From Pedobacter roseus (GTDB taxonomy: Bacteria > Bacteroidota > Bacteroidia > Sphingobacteriales > Sphingobacteriaceae): DNA of 64,000 nt. Position numbers and translations under genes: made by a program. How positions within the stretch are numbered: the first letter of the stretch is position 1; every line of letters begins with the position of its first letter. The notes under the pieces are model-generated. The model worked only from the letters and a program-made list of their open reading frames with translations, did no database searches and was not told the origin of the DNA. Below are positions 30,195-38,714 of this stretch, one piece after another. The DNA lies in the NCBI RefSeq assembly GCF_014395225.1, contig NZ_CP060723.1, positions 3,224,001 to 3,288,000 on the forward strand, in the 5' to 3' direction.

Positions 30195-31199
30195 ATGAAA
30201 AATAATCACGCTGCCGGCGCCCGTTCGCCATGGCAAAGATTGGTGCTTATGCTCCATCTGGAACGCAAAACCATCAACTACATTTATGTTTATGCCATCT
30301 TAATTGGCTTAATCGGCCTTTCGCTCCCACTTGGAACAAGTGCCGTTTTCAACCTGCTCTCCAACGGAGCGATGTACAGTTCCACCTATATCCTTATTGC
30401 AGTCATTTTGGTTGGTATTGTTGTGGGCGGTTTACTGCTCATCGGTCAATTAACGCTGGTTGAATTTCTTGAACAAAAGATTTTCACCAAAGCGGCTCTC
30501 GAGTTTGCCTTCCGTTTGCCACGAATTAAAAAGAAAGCACTTGAAGGAGAAAATCCCACCGAGCTTGTCAATCGTTTTTTTGATATCCTCACCATACAAA
30601 AGGGCTTGACTAAACTACTGGTTGATATCGTTGCCGCAGCCGTATTGATATTCTTTAGTGTGATACTGCTTTCCTTTTATCACCCTGTTTTTATGGCCTT
30701 TGGCACATTTGTGCTGATTGTAATCGCCTTGATTCTTGTTTTATATTATCGCCGTGGTGTAGAAACGAGCATTGAAGAATCAGGCTATAAATATGAAGTG
30801 GTTGCTTACCTGGAAGATATTGCTTCCGATCTGGATACCTACAGGCAGAGCGAAACCAAAAGAAAAGAGATTATTGAAAGGACGGATAAAATCACAGCAA
30901 ACTACATACAAGCCCGTAACAACCATTTCGGCATTTTGAAAAAATTTTTCATCAGTGCGGTGGCCATGCGTACCATACTGATGGGCGCATTATTACTTTT
31001 GGGATCTTATTTCGTTGTAGAAAGGCAAATGACTTTTGGACAGTTTGTAGCGGCTGAGGTAATTATTGTACAGATTAGCTATGCCATTGAAAAACTAATG
31101 ACTAACCTGAATACCGTGTTTGACATGATTACAGGTAGCGAAAAGCTAGCTGTAGTAACCGACCTGGAGTTGGAGGAAGGAGAAATTAACCATGGCTAA
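30195..31199 (+). CDS. ABC exporter transmembrane protein lacking an ATPase domain
   Basis: 334 residues. Six membrane helices in the order of a type-1 ABC exporter (about 28-48, 62-82, 145-165, 168-188, 255-275, 280-300), with the intracellular loop GENPTELVNRFFDILTIQKG between helices 2 and 3. The chain stops (VVTDLELEEGEINHG) just where a nucleotide-binding domain should begin; no Walker A, Q-loop or LSGGQ is present. Its end overlaps the HlyD gene by 8 bp. An ATPase must come from elsewhere, or the protein is a non-ATPase channel part. Confidence 0.85.
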   Translation: MKNNHAAGARSPWQRLVLMLHLERKTINYIYVYAILIGLIGLSLPLGTSAVFNLLSNGAMYSSTYILIAVILVGIVVGGLLLIGQLTLVEFLEQKIFTKAALEFAFRLPRIKKKALEGENPTELVNRFFDILTIQKGLTKLLVDIVAAAVLIFFSVILLSFYHPVFMAFGTFVLIVIALILVLYYRRGVETSIEESGYKYEVVAYLEDIASDLDTYRQSETKRKEIIERTDKITANYIQARNNHFGILKKFFISAVAMRTILMGALLLLGSYFVVERQMTFGQFVAAEVIIVQISYAIEKLMTNLNTVFDMITGSEKLAVVTDLELEEGEINHG

Positions 31200-32556
31200 C
31201 ACAGGCAATAACCTGGCTCAACTCCAAAACTGGGAATCACTTTCGGTACATGCCAACAGTAAAATTATAAATGCAAAAGGTCCGAAAAGACTCGGTAGAA
31301 TCCTGCTTTTCATCATGGCATTTTTCGTTTTATTATTATTCCTTCCCTACCGACAAACCATACCCGGGCGTGGCACCGTTACTGCACTTAGGCCCGAAGA
31401 TCGACCTCAAACCGTGCAGAACCAGATTGGTGGCCGCATTGAGCATTGGGCCGTTCGTGAAGGGCAGGAAGTAAAAAAAGGCGATACCATACTTTTGATT
31501 TCGGAAACCAGTCAATCTTATTTTGATCCCGAACTCCCTACACGGCTAAACGAGCAACTTGATGCCAAGCGTGGCAGTGAAACCGCTGCAGGGCAGAAAA
31601 TTGATGCAACCAAAGCGCAAATGAAAGCACTTACCGATGGCTTGCATTTTCAAATGAAAGCGGCAGAGAATAAAGTATTACAAGCCAGAAATTATGTAAG
31701 TATTGATAGTGCGGAATTATTGGCAGTCCAAAAATTTTATGAAACCACAAAAGTGCGTTTAGAAAGGTATGAAACGGGTTACAAAAACGGGCTTTTCTCG
31801 CTAACTGATATTGAGACGCGCCGACTTAAACTACAGGAAGATAACGCCAAAGTAATCAGTCAGCGGAATAAATTGAATAACTCTGCACAAAACTTATTAA
31901 ATGCTTCCATTGAGCTCGATAATATCAGGGCAAAATACCAGGAATCGATGTCGAAAGCACAATCAGACATGAGTTCGGCCATATCCGGCAAAGCAAGTGC
32001 ACAGGGAGATATTGCAAAATTACGCAACGATATTTCAAACCTCAGCATCAGGCGTGGCCTCTATGTGGTAAGGGCTCCTCAAAGCGGCTTTATCGTTAAA
32101 ACCTTAAAAGCGGGTATCGGCGAGAATATCAAGGAAGGTGAATCGGTAGCTACTCTACAGCCAAGATCGCCAATGGTTGCTGCAGAACTCTATGTAAGTG
32201 CAATGGACGTTCCTTTGATATTAGACACCAGCGATGTTCGTTTGCAATTTGAAGGTTGGCCATCGGTACAGTTTTCAGGCTGGCCATCGGTAGCTGTGGG
32301 TACTTTTGCAGGCAAAGTATTTTCCATCGACCGCACGAGCAGCACTGGTGGGAAATACCGTCTTTTAGTTAGCCAAACCAATCCAGTCCCAACCAAAGAC
32401 GAACCCTGGCCACCTCAATTAAGACAGGGCTCAGGCGTTTACGGAAGGATTATCCTCCGATCAGTACCCCTTTGGTATGAAATATGGCGACAATTGAACG
32501 GCTTTCCACCAAGTTTGGATAAAGAACCTTCAACGAACACGAAAGACAAAAAATAG
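31192..32556 (+). CDS. HlyD-family membrane fusion protein
   Basis: 454 residues. One N-terminal membrane anchor (about 38-58), a biotinyl/lipoyl-like half motif (GGRIEHWAVREGQEVKKGD) at about 85-105, a long coiled-coil hairpin (about 130-280) and a second lipoyl half (GLYVVRAPQSGFIVKTLKAG, about 285-305), then beta domains. This is the periplasmic adaptor of a type I secretion-like exporter, linking the inner-membrane ABC part (overlap 8 bp) to the TolC-type channel (16 bp downstream). Confidence 0.9.
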   Translation: MANTGNNLAQLQNWESLSVHANSKIINAKGPKRLGRILLFIMAFFVLLLFLPYRQTIPGRGTVTALRPEDRPQTVQNQIGGRIEHWAVREGQEVKKGDTILLISETSQSYFDPELPTRLNEQLDAKRGSETAAGQKIDATKAQMKALTDGLHFQMKAAENKVLQARNYVSIDSAELLAVQKFYETTKVRLERYETGYKNGLFSLTDIETRRLKLQEDNAKVISQRNKLNNSAQNLLNASIELDNIRAKYQESMSKAQSDMSSAISGKASAQGDIAKLRNDISNLSIRRGLYVVRAPQSGFIVKTLKAGIGENIKEGESVATLQPRSPMVAAELYVSAMDVPLILDTSDVRLQFEGWPSVQFSGWPSVAVGTFAGKVFSIDRTSSTGGKYRLLVSQTNPVPTKDEPWPPQLRQGSGVYGRIILRSVPLWYEIWRQLNGFPPSLDKEPSTNTKDKK

Positions 32557-32572
32557 CTTTGGAGGTTGTAAA

Positions 32573-34033
32573 ATGAAAATGGCTTTTAAAAGAGTACTAA
32601 TTGTGCTCGTCTTAATACTGCTATCGGTCAAGATGAGCTTCGCACAAGATCCTGTTGTAAGAAAAAAGGTAGACAGTGGCAAAGTTTTCAGCCTTGAAGA
32701 CTTGCAACAAATGGTTTTCAGGTATCATCCGGTGATCAAACAGGCTGCGCTATTGAGTGAATCTGCAAGGGCAAAGGTACTGCAGTCATTAGGTTATTTT
32801 GATCCGGCATTAAAGGCAGGTTTCAGCAGAAAATTATTTGGCGATACCGAATATTATAACAAATGGAACAGTGAACTGAAAATTCCGCTGTGGCTTGCCG
32901 GAGCAGATCTTAAACTGGGCTACGACCGCAATGTGGGCAACTACATCAATCCCGAAAACAGAACTGGCCAGCAAGGTTTATCTGCCATCGGTTTAAGTAT
33001 TCCATTAGGACAAGGACTGATTATTGATGCAAGGAGAAGTACCCTCCGCCAATCAAAAATAATGGTTGAATATGCAGAGGCTGATCAGCTGAAACAGATC
33101 AATGGCGTTTGGTATGGAATAGTGAAGGACTATTGGAACTGGTATTATGCCCACAAACAATTTGGCCTGGTAAACGAGGGACTGGACCTGGCACAACGCA
33201 GGTTCAAAGCGCTGAGTGCACAAACGCTAATTGGCGACAAACCTGTCATTGATTCTGTTGAGGCCTACATTACAGTACAGGAACGGATGATACAAAAGGA
33301 AAAAACGGCTATTGAGCTTCAAAATGCCAGGCTGATCCTCTCTAATCACCTTTGGAATAACGAAGGCAACCCATTGGAGCTCCCGGTTGAAGCTATTCCA
33401 CAGAATACGACTTTAGCCATTGGCCGACCTAATCCCATGCTATTGGATACGCTTTTAGGTCAGGCGGCCAATCAACATCCCGAACTTTTAAAACTGAGAA
33501 GTAAAGGTGAACAATTGGCTATTGAGAAAAGTTACCGTCAGGAACTATTAAAACCTAAGCTCAATTTAATTGGTAACCTGATTTCCAACCGTACCGGTTT
33601 TAAGAGCAATGTACCCGAAAATTACGATTTTAACTGGAGCAATTATAAGTTCGGTATAGAATTCGCTTTTCCGCTTTTCCTTCGGTCAGAACGTGGCAAA
33701 CTGCGTGAAGTGAAGATCAAACAGTTAGAGCTTGATTACGACATTAAACAGTTTGGAAGAGAAATCAGGAACAATGTTATTGCTTCTTATAACGATCTCT
33801 CCGCTTATGCTGCACAGCACGCCGTTCAGGTAAAAAGCATCGAAAACCAGCAGATCCTTGTCAATGGAGAGAACCAAAAATTTAGTCTTGGCGAAAGCAC
33901 GCTTTTTTTAATCAATAGCAGGGAAACTAAACTGATAGATATGAAAATTAAGCAGGAAAGTATGGTAGCTAGTTACCAGAAAACACTGGCAGAATTGTAT
34001 TATAAGGCTGGAACGAGAGAAATAATGAATTAA
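32573..34033 (+). CDS. TolC-family outer membrane channel protein
   Basis: 486 residues with signal peptide (1-24, ends SFAQD) and the two repeated helical-barrel halves of TolC/OEP proteins (LEDLQQMVFRYHPVIKQAALLSE; a second repeat near residue 300 with LGQAANQHPELLKLRSKGEQL). Third gene of the ABC-HlyD-TolC set, ending in a strong terminator. Forms the outer-membrane exit duct. Confidence 0.9.
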   Translation: MKMAFKRVLIVLVLILLSVKMSFAQDPVVRKKVDSGKVFSLEDLQQMVFRYHPVIKQAALLSESARAKVLQSLGYFDPALKAGFSRKLFGDTEYYNKWNSELKIPLWLAGADLKLGYDRNVGNYINPENRTGQQGLSAIGLSIPLGQGLIIDARRSTLRQSKIMVEYAEADQLKQINGVWYGIVKDYWNWYYAHKQFGLVNEGLDLAQRRFKALSAQTLIGDKPVIDSVEAYITVQERMIQKEKTAIELQNARLILSNHLWNNEGNPLELPVEAIPQNTTLAIGRPNPMLLDTLLGQAANQHPELLKLRSKGEQLAIEKSYRQELLKPKLNLIGNLISNRTGFKSNVPENYDFNWSNYKFGIEFAFPLFLRSERGKLREVKIKQLELDYDIKQFGREIRNNVIASYNDLSAYAAQHAVQVKSIENQQILVNGENQKFSLGESTLFLINSRETKLIDMKIKQESMVASYQKTLAELYYKAGTREIMN

Positions 34034-34061
34034 ATATCTTAAAAAAGATGTTTAATTTACG

Positions 34062-34097
34062 AAAATAGGCTGTCTTAAAATGGACAGCCTATTTTTT
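34062..34097 (+). terminator. Terminator of the export cluster
   Basis: 13-bp stem AAAATAGGCTGTC/GACAGCCTATTTT followed by a T run, 28 bp after the TolC-type gene. Confidence 0.85.
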
Positions 34098-34151
34098 TGT
34101 CTTACCTTTTTTATACCCTAAACATGCCTGAGTAAAAAAGAACAAGCCAGC

Positions 34152-34586
34152 TTAACGGTTATAATCAGGATCAAACTCTATGATCCATTCAATACCATAT
34201 TTATCCCTGAACATTCCGGCATAAGTACCCCATAGGCTTTCGCCAATCGGTCCTTCCACTTCTCCGCCTGCTGATAATCCGTTAAATATTTTCTCTGCTT
34301 CTTCCTTACTTTCGGCGTTTACATATATTTTAGACCGGTTTTCATTTTCGCTTACCGGCCCTAAAAATCCGGGAACATCATTAGCTATCAACACATTGTT
34401 TTTGCCAAGCGGCAGGCCGATATACATAATTTTATTGGCCTCATCTTCTGCAACCTGAAAATCGGGGCCTGATAAATCTTTAAAACGGATAATTTTGGTA
34501 AACTCGCCACCAAAAACAGATCTGTAAAAATTGAACGCTTCTTCGGCATTGCCATTAAAGTTGATCCAGGGGTTAATTGCTCTCAT
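34152..34586 (-). CDS. VOC family protein (PhnB-like)
   Basis: 144 residues, glyoxalase/bleomycin-resistance fold of the PhnB/3-demethylubiquinone-methyltransferase-like type: INPWINFNGNAEEAFNFYRS at the start and WGTYAGMFRDKYGIEWIIEF at the end. Such small proteins are common, with unproven substrates. Stands alone, convergent with the export cluster. Confidence 0.88.
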   Translation of the reverse strand: MRAINPWINFNGNAEEAFNFYRSVFGGEFTKIIRFKDLSGPDFQVAEDEANKIMYIGLPLGKNNVLIANDVPGFLGPVSENENRSKIYVNAESKEEAEKIFNGLSAGGEVEGPIGESLWGTYAGMFRDKYGIEWIIEFDPDYNR

Positions 34587-34728
34587 GGTATATATTTTTT
34601 AAACTAAATTAATCATTGGAGACTAGATTTTTATCATATAGTTTATCAGTATTAATACAATGCTAGATTTGATCATAGCTAATTAAGAATTTCTGTCAAC
34701 TTTGGATGTGCACAACGAGTTGCTATAC

Positions 34729-35799
34729 TCAGTGTTTCCTACCCTCTTCACTCTTAAAGTCGGTAATGGTTTTTCCATCATAACGATATAAGCCATTAGC
34801 ACCAAACCAAATATTTCCATCATTACCTTCTAAAATCCCGAAGATCATTGGCTTATTTATTATCTCAGTTACAATTGTTTTTTTATCAGATAAAGACTTT
34901 CCATCATACCGCGATAGTGCCCACCCCTGGCCATTACCACTTTCCGAACTAGTCCAAATATTGCCTTTTTTATCTTCGTAGACATAGCCAACAAACTTCT
35001 GCGTGAAATTGGTAAACGTATTGCCGTTATATCGCCAAAGGCCGTCACTTCCACCAATCCAGATATTGCCTTTTTTATCTTCCAATATAGAACGAACATT
35101 TGCAAAAGCTTTTCCGTCTTTATTGGTTATTGTGGTAAATGTCTTTCCATCATAAACGGAGATATAGCCCCTTGTACCAAACCAAAGTTTCCCTGTTTTA
35201 TCTTCAATGATAGCGTTAACATCATTATGCATCCAACTGTCTTTTGGAAGCGGGTGTTGGTAAGCTGAAACATGAACAGAATCAGCCTGTGTGGCGGGCG
35301 CAGAATCGTTCATTTTAAAATTCCGAAAAGATTTTCCATTGTAACGGCTTGCTCCGTTTTCAGTACCAAACCAAATATTGCCGGTTTTATCTTCATAAAT
35401 ATTCCCAACCCGGTCACTGGCAAGCCCATCTTTGGTCGTAAAATTATGAAATGACTTCCCATTGTAGTAATAAACCCCGGAACCAATGGTGGCGAACCAA
35501 AAATTTCCTTTTCTATCTTCTAAAACAGCAAAAAAACGGGCCGAACTTACTTTACTTGTAATATTAGTAAAAGATTTTCCATCATATTTAAAAACCCCCT
35601 CTCCTGAAGTCAACCAAATGTTGCCCTTTCGATCTTGTTTAATTGCACGAACGATGCTGTTTGGGCTATGAGAACTGGATACGTTTTTAGTTTCATTGGT
35701 ATCCTGAGTGCCATTTTTTTGTTGAGCCTGTACAGGGAAATAGCTTACTCCTGCCAGCGTGATCATCAGGCTGTACAAAACATTTCTTTTATTTTTCAT
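34729..35799 (-). CDS. Two-component-regulator propeller protein
   Basis: 356 residues: signal peptide (1-25, ends VQAQQ) and about eight repeats of the regulator-propeller type, each with a (E)DKxGNIWFGT core and a following YNGKSFTNF strand (for example NIYEDKTGNIWFGTENGASR). It has no kinase domain or membrane helix after the propeller, so it is a free periplasmic propeller, unlike hybrid two-component proteins. It is divergent from a membrane-anchored winged-helix regulator 102 bp away and may act as its sensor. Confidence 0.88.
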   Translation of the reverse strand: MKNKRNVLYSLMITLAGVSYFPVQAQQKNGTQDTNETKNVSSSHSPNSIVRAIKQDRKGNIWLTSGEGVFKYDGKSFTNITSKVSSARFFAVLEDRKGNFWFATIGSGVYYYNGKSFHNFTTKDGLASDRVGNIYEDKTGNIWFGTENGASRYNGKSFRNFKMNDSAPATQADSVHVSAYQHPLPKDSWMHNDVNAIIEDKTGKLWFGTRGYISVYDGKTFTTITNKDGKAFANVRSILEDKKGNIWIGGSDGLWRYNGNTFTNFTQKFVGYVYEDKKGNIWTSSESGNGQGWALSRYDGKSLSDKKTIVTEIINKPMIFGILEGNDGNIWFGANGLYRYDGKTITDFKSEEGRKH

Positions 35800-35901
35800 A
35801 TCTTATCTAATTGATTCAGCGAAATTACCTTGATATTTTTCGGCTCGAGCGATTTGGATTGTAAATAAAAATGTAAACTTTGTAAATAAAAAATTGACAC
35901 T

Positions 35902-36792
35902 ATGCATCTTAGCCGAAATCTCTTCTCCGGAACACGCAAATACCTGCTCGGATTGCTATTACTCTCGTTTATCTCTGTAGTCTGCCTGGCTTTCAGTATA
36001 AACGGTGGCGACGACTTTACTACTGCCAGAAGGGAAGTTTTGCTCCGCAGGATCGGACATGAGCTACTCTTACAGTCGGGCGATAGTACTTCGAGGGTAC
36101 TACCTGTAAAAAAGATCGCAGAAAATGAATACCAAATCAGGTTTGAGAATGAGCTTACTTTTCAATCTGCCTCCCTGGTGAATACTATACGGCGTTTGTT
36201 GGCGAAAGACCCGCTCGCAGATGATTATATTGTTAACGTTATTAATTCTGCCAACTCCAGCGTAGCCTATGGATATGCTATATCCAAAAACAAGAAAGAT
36301 GATATTGTAGCTTGTATAGGAAGAAAACAACCCAAAGCACGTTACATGGTCAATATTAAATTTAAACCGACGGGCATAAATACAGCAAAGAGTGGATACC
36401 TTTTAGGCAGCCTGCCATTTTTAGCATTTGTTGGATTTATATTTTTGAAATCGGTTAAGCCGCGAAAAACTTTAACTAAAGATCAGGATAAAAATATGCT
36501 CTATTTGGGTTCGGCGTTGTTTGATGCTAAGAATAGGAAGCTGATCATCAATGAAAAAACAACAGACCTAACCGGAACTGAATCTCGTTTATTGCTCATT
36601 TTCGCGCTGTCTCCCAATGAGACCATAGAAAGAAGCAGGCTGCAAAAAGAGATATGGGAAGATGAAGGTGTGATTGTAGGGCGCAGTCTGGATATGTTCA
36701 TATCAAAACTTAGAAAAAAACTGGAATTTGATCCCAACATCAAAATCGTTGTGATACGCGGCAAAGGATATAAGCTTGAAATTAGCGCTTAA
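35902..36792 (+). CDS. Membrane-anchored winged-helix (OmpR-type) regulator
   Basis: 296 residues. An N-terminal membrane segment (15-34), an extracytoplasmic domain (35-165), a second helix (about 168-185) and a cytoplasmic C-terminal OmpR-type winged helix (195-296: LTGTESRLLLIFALSPNETIERSRLQ, RSLDMFISKLRKKLE, IRGKGYKLE). The DNA-binding domain is at the C-terminus, the reverse of ToxR/CadC order. No receiver domain, so signalling must pass through the membrane. Divergent from the propeller protein. Confidence 0.87.
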   Translation: MHLSRNLFSGTRKYLLGLLLLSFISVVCLAFSINGGDDFTTARREVLLRRIGHELLLQSGDSTSRVLPVKKIAENEYQIRFENELTFQSASLVNTIRRLLAKDPLADDYIVNVINSANSSVAYGYAISKNKKDDIVACIGRKQPKARYMVNIKFKPTGINTAKSGYLLGSLPFLAFVGFIFLKSVKPRKTLTKDQDKNMLYLGSALFDAKNRKLIINEKTTDLTGTESRLLLIFALSPNETIERSRLQKEIWEDEGVIVGRSLDMFISKLRKKLEFDPNIKIVVIRGKGYKLEISA

Positions 36793-36870
36793 AAAGAATC
36801 TCCCCGCCCGGAACTGAGCAACGGTCGAAACAGCATTTACATAGCCTTTAATACATTTTTTTGAGTAACA

Positions 36871-36903
36871 AAAAACCCCTCTAAGTTATCCTTAAAGGGG
36901 TTT
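36871..36903 (-). terminator. Terminator after left tRNA copy
   Basis: On the minus strand AAACCCCT/AGGGGTTT-type stem with inner CTAAG/CTTAAG pairing and a T run, directly after the tRNA 3' end. Confidence 0.75.
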
Positions 36904-36910
36904 AAAGCAG

Positions 36911-36984
36911 TGGGCCCACCTGGGCTCGAACCAGGGACCAAAAGATTATGAGTCTTCTACTCTAACCAGCTGAGCTATAGGCCC
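36911..36984 (-). tRNA. tRNA with CAU anticodon (Met or Ile2), left copy
   Basis: 74 nt with all arms: acceptor GGGCCTA/TGGGCCC, D arm GCTC...GAGT, anticodon loop CTCATAA, T arm CCTGG-TTCGAGC-CCAGG, discriminator A; CCA is not encoded. The CAU anticodon fits elongator Met or lysidine-modified Ile2. Several positions (GACTCATAATC...TTGGTC) resemble tRNA-Ile2, but I cannot decide. Identical second copy at 40333-40406. Confidence 0.93.
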
Positions 36985-37030
36985 TGAGGTGCTGTTTTCC
37001 ATGATTCTTATCAATGAATCATTAAAAAAT

Positions 37031-37042
37031 GCGCCAAAATGC
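37031..37042. repeat. Island-end motif GCGCCAAAATGC (left)
   Basis: Same 12-mer occurs at 40143-40154 and 40153-40164 at the other end of the island. The right-end group begins with a 16-bp palindrome TTTGGCGCGCGCCAAA (40135-40150). Candidate integrase arm sites; inference. Confidence 0.5.
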
Positions 37043-37803
37043 AACTTCATGAAGTACGGATTGTAACATCCGATGACATAACTGTAAGGAGTTATGTAAC
37101 GTTCTATTGGAACGGTAAAAGAGTAAGAGAATACAACGGCAACAACATCAATTCATCTGTTAAGCCAAACCTTGCTAAGACGGTTAAAGAAAGAAACAAA
37201 CTATTGAAACAACTCGAGTTTGAGGTTCTTAAAGCTCTTGAAAGTGGTCATTATCCACACGACAATAAACATACACCTGTAGACATATCAGTTGAAGATC
37301 ATCTCGACATTTCAACTGACTACCTGCTAGACTGGGCATTGGAAGTCAAACTAAATTCCGATGTTAGCCACTACTACAGAAAGAATCTAAAAGGCATTCA
37401 TCGTCACTTCAAAGCTTTTCTAACAAAGGAAGAACTCTCCAGTGATATCACCCTTATAAAACGTACAAGGATTGAAGAGTTTCTACAACGATATAAGTCG
37501 TCAGGAATGTATTACATGGATAGACGTCGTGACTTAGGAGTTTTGTTCTCTTTGATCAGCAGAGAGATTGAAAAGCCTCTCCAAGCTGTTCGCGAAACCA
37601 GTACGATGAAGAAAAAGGCAAAACTGCATAAGATCTACGAACATGAAAAGATGAAATTGATCCTTAACTACCTGAAAGACAACAACCCAAACTTACACAT
37701 CTGCGCTCTACTCTGCTATGGTTGTTTCTTAAGGCTGGGCATTTCGGCAAAAATGGCCGCCCGTTCCGCGTTTAAGCTGTCACCCCATTCCGCTTTAAAG
37801 TGA
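37039..37803 (+). pseudogene. Truncated tyrosine recombinase (integrase)
   Basis: 254 residues in frame. An N-terminal arm-binding-like domain, an N-terminal SAM-like core-binding domain (about 90-180: FLTKEELSSDITLIKRTRIEEFL, YMDRRRDLGVLFSLI) and the very start of the catalytic domain (NPNLHICALLCYGCFLR, whose Arg is the first catalytic residue). From about 37735 the sequence switches to insertion-sequence-like DNA and the rest of the catalytic domain (HxxR, Tyr) is missing. Full-length relatives are about 400 residues. It lies 55 bp inside the left tRNA copy, as expected for an island integrase, but is probably dead. Confidence 0.8.
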
Positions 37804-38020
37804 CCACCTGTTCCGGGGCAAACTGGCCGTTCTGATCTTTCGATCAGCTTTTTTCACGACTTGCTTTTGGGAATAATCTTTTAGTTTCTGCATTAAATAA
37901 TCGCTCCTGGGAGCATATCTACAATTCAGGGTGGACTACTGTCGCTTTGCTATTTTGAAGGGATTACAATGTTTTTTAAGCGTTACCTTGCCTTTAGAAT
38001 GGCTTTTGATCTTTAGAAAG
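37736..38020. mobile_element. Insertion-sequence end remnant (IS21-like)
   Basis: Begins GGGCATTTCGGCAAAAATGG and carries repeated, spaced GTTCCG/ATTCCG words with TTTAAGCTGTCA, TTTAAAGTGACCACC and CAAACTGGCCG. Multiple short terminal repeats of this kind are typical of IS21-family ends in Bacteroidota. No transposase frame is left. It interrupts the integrase. Assigned from memory of the pattern, so the family is tentative. Confidence 0.5.
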
Positions 38021-38027
38021 GTCTAAA

Positions 38028-38261
38028 TTGAGGATAAATCGGGCAGGGAGAAGGATTAAACCGAGAACTCTTGAGGAAAATGGATTTGGATCCGAAGTGT
38101 ATATTTGTTCGGAGGGAAAGGAACTAGATACGCATCATCCGGTAATCAAATTGGTGGCCAGTTTGGCCCGAAACAGAGGGGTCACTTTCACTGAAATACA
38201 CACTCTGGATACACAATTGATCGTAAATAGGCGAATACTGGTTGGATCACTAGTTACCTGA
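38028..38261 (+). CDS. Doubtful small ORF
   Basis: 77 codons from a TTG start, ending 12 bp inside the 3' end of the opposite membrane-protein gene. No recognised domain, no continuation of the integrase catalytic motifs and no promoter box. Listed only because it is the sole frame in the 446-bp gap 37804-38249; it may be chance or a remnant. Confidence 0.2.
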   Translation: MRINRAGRRIKPRTLEENGFGSEVYICSEGKELDTHHPVIKLVASLARNRGVTFTEIHTLDTQLIVNRRILVGSLVT

Positions 38262-38714
38262 TGCCGCTCTTAACTCTTTTCTAGCTTCACACCAGCCGTT
38301 TTTGGATATCTTTCCTCCTGTCATTAGCAATAGAACTATTACTGGTAAAATAAAGGCTCCAGCTGTTCCCAGTACAGAGCCGATTGCAGCCGAAATGCCT
38401 CCAAGAATAAACTGTATTGGTTGACCCGCAGTCGCACTTAGTTTTTTTCTCTCGTCTTCGTACTTCTCATCACCACAGATAAACTTTTCAAGTTCGTGCA
38501 TTATCTTGTCTCTATAAATATTGTTGCTTGCAGGAAGGGGTTGCCCTCCAAAACCAACAGTATCTTTCGGTTTAGTATTTAACCAGTTATCCGCTATGGT
38601 AAGATAATCATATCCTGATTCAGACATCTCAGTGATAAGTTTAACCTGAAAATTTGGTAAACCTTCAAGTAATTCTTTAGGCTCCAATGTAAAAATGTTG
38701 TCTAGTGCTTCCAT
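38250..38714 (-). CDS. Membrane protein coupled to trypsin-like protease (candidate effector)
   Basis: 154 residues. A polar N-terminal part (1-105) with PNFQVKLITEMSESGYDYLTIADNWL precedes a glycine-rich hydrophobic hairpin (about 107-133: FILGGISAAIGSVLGTAGAF), with a short basic tail. No family recognised. Its ATG overlaps the protease stop (TAATG), so both are made together. A protease paired with a membrane-inserting protein on a small island fits a cleavage-activated toxin or pore, as in protease-gasdermin pairs, but sequence similarity to those is not seen; this is inference. Confidence 0.7.
   Translation of the reverse strand: MEALDNIFTLEPKELLEGLPNFQVKLITEMSESGYDYLTIADNWLNTKPKDTVGFGGQPLPASNNIYRDKIMHELEKFICGDEKYEDERKKLSATAGQPIQFILGGISAAIGSVLGTAGAFILPVIVLLLMTGGKISKNGWCEARKELRAASGN

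Larger units (their letters stand above)
36867..36984. repeat. Left 118-bp direct repeat (tRNA gene plus terminator)
   Basis: Identical over its whole length to 40289-40406. It contains the tRNA(CAU) gene at 36911-36984 and its terminator. Together the two copies bound a 3.3-kb island and are candidate attachment-site duplications. Confidence 0.9.

Noticed and set aside
37804..38020. Short minus-strand frame in the insertion remnant (basic, Lys-rich)
   Set aside because: No transposase motif and interrupted upstream by stops; treated as part of the IS scar.
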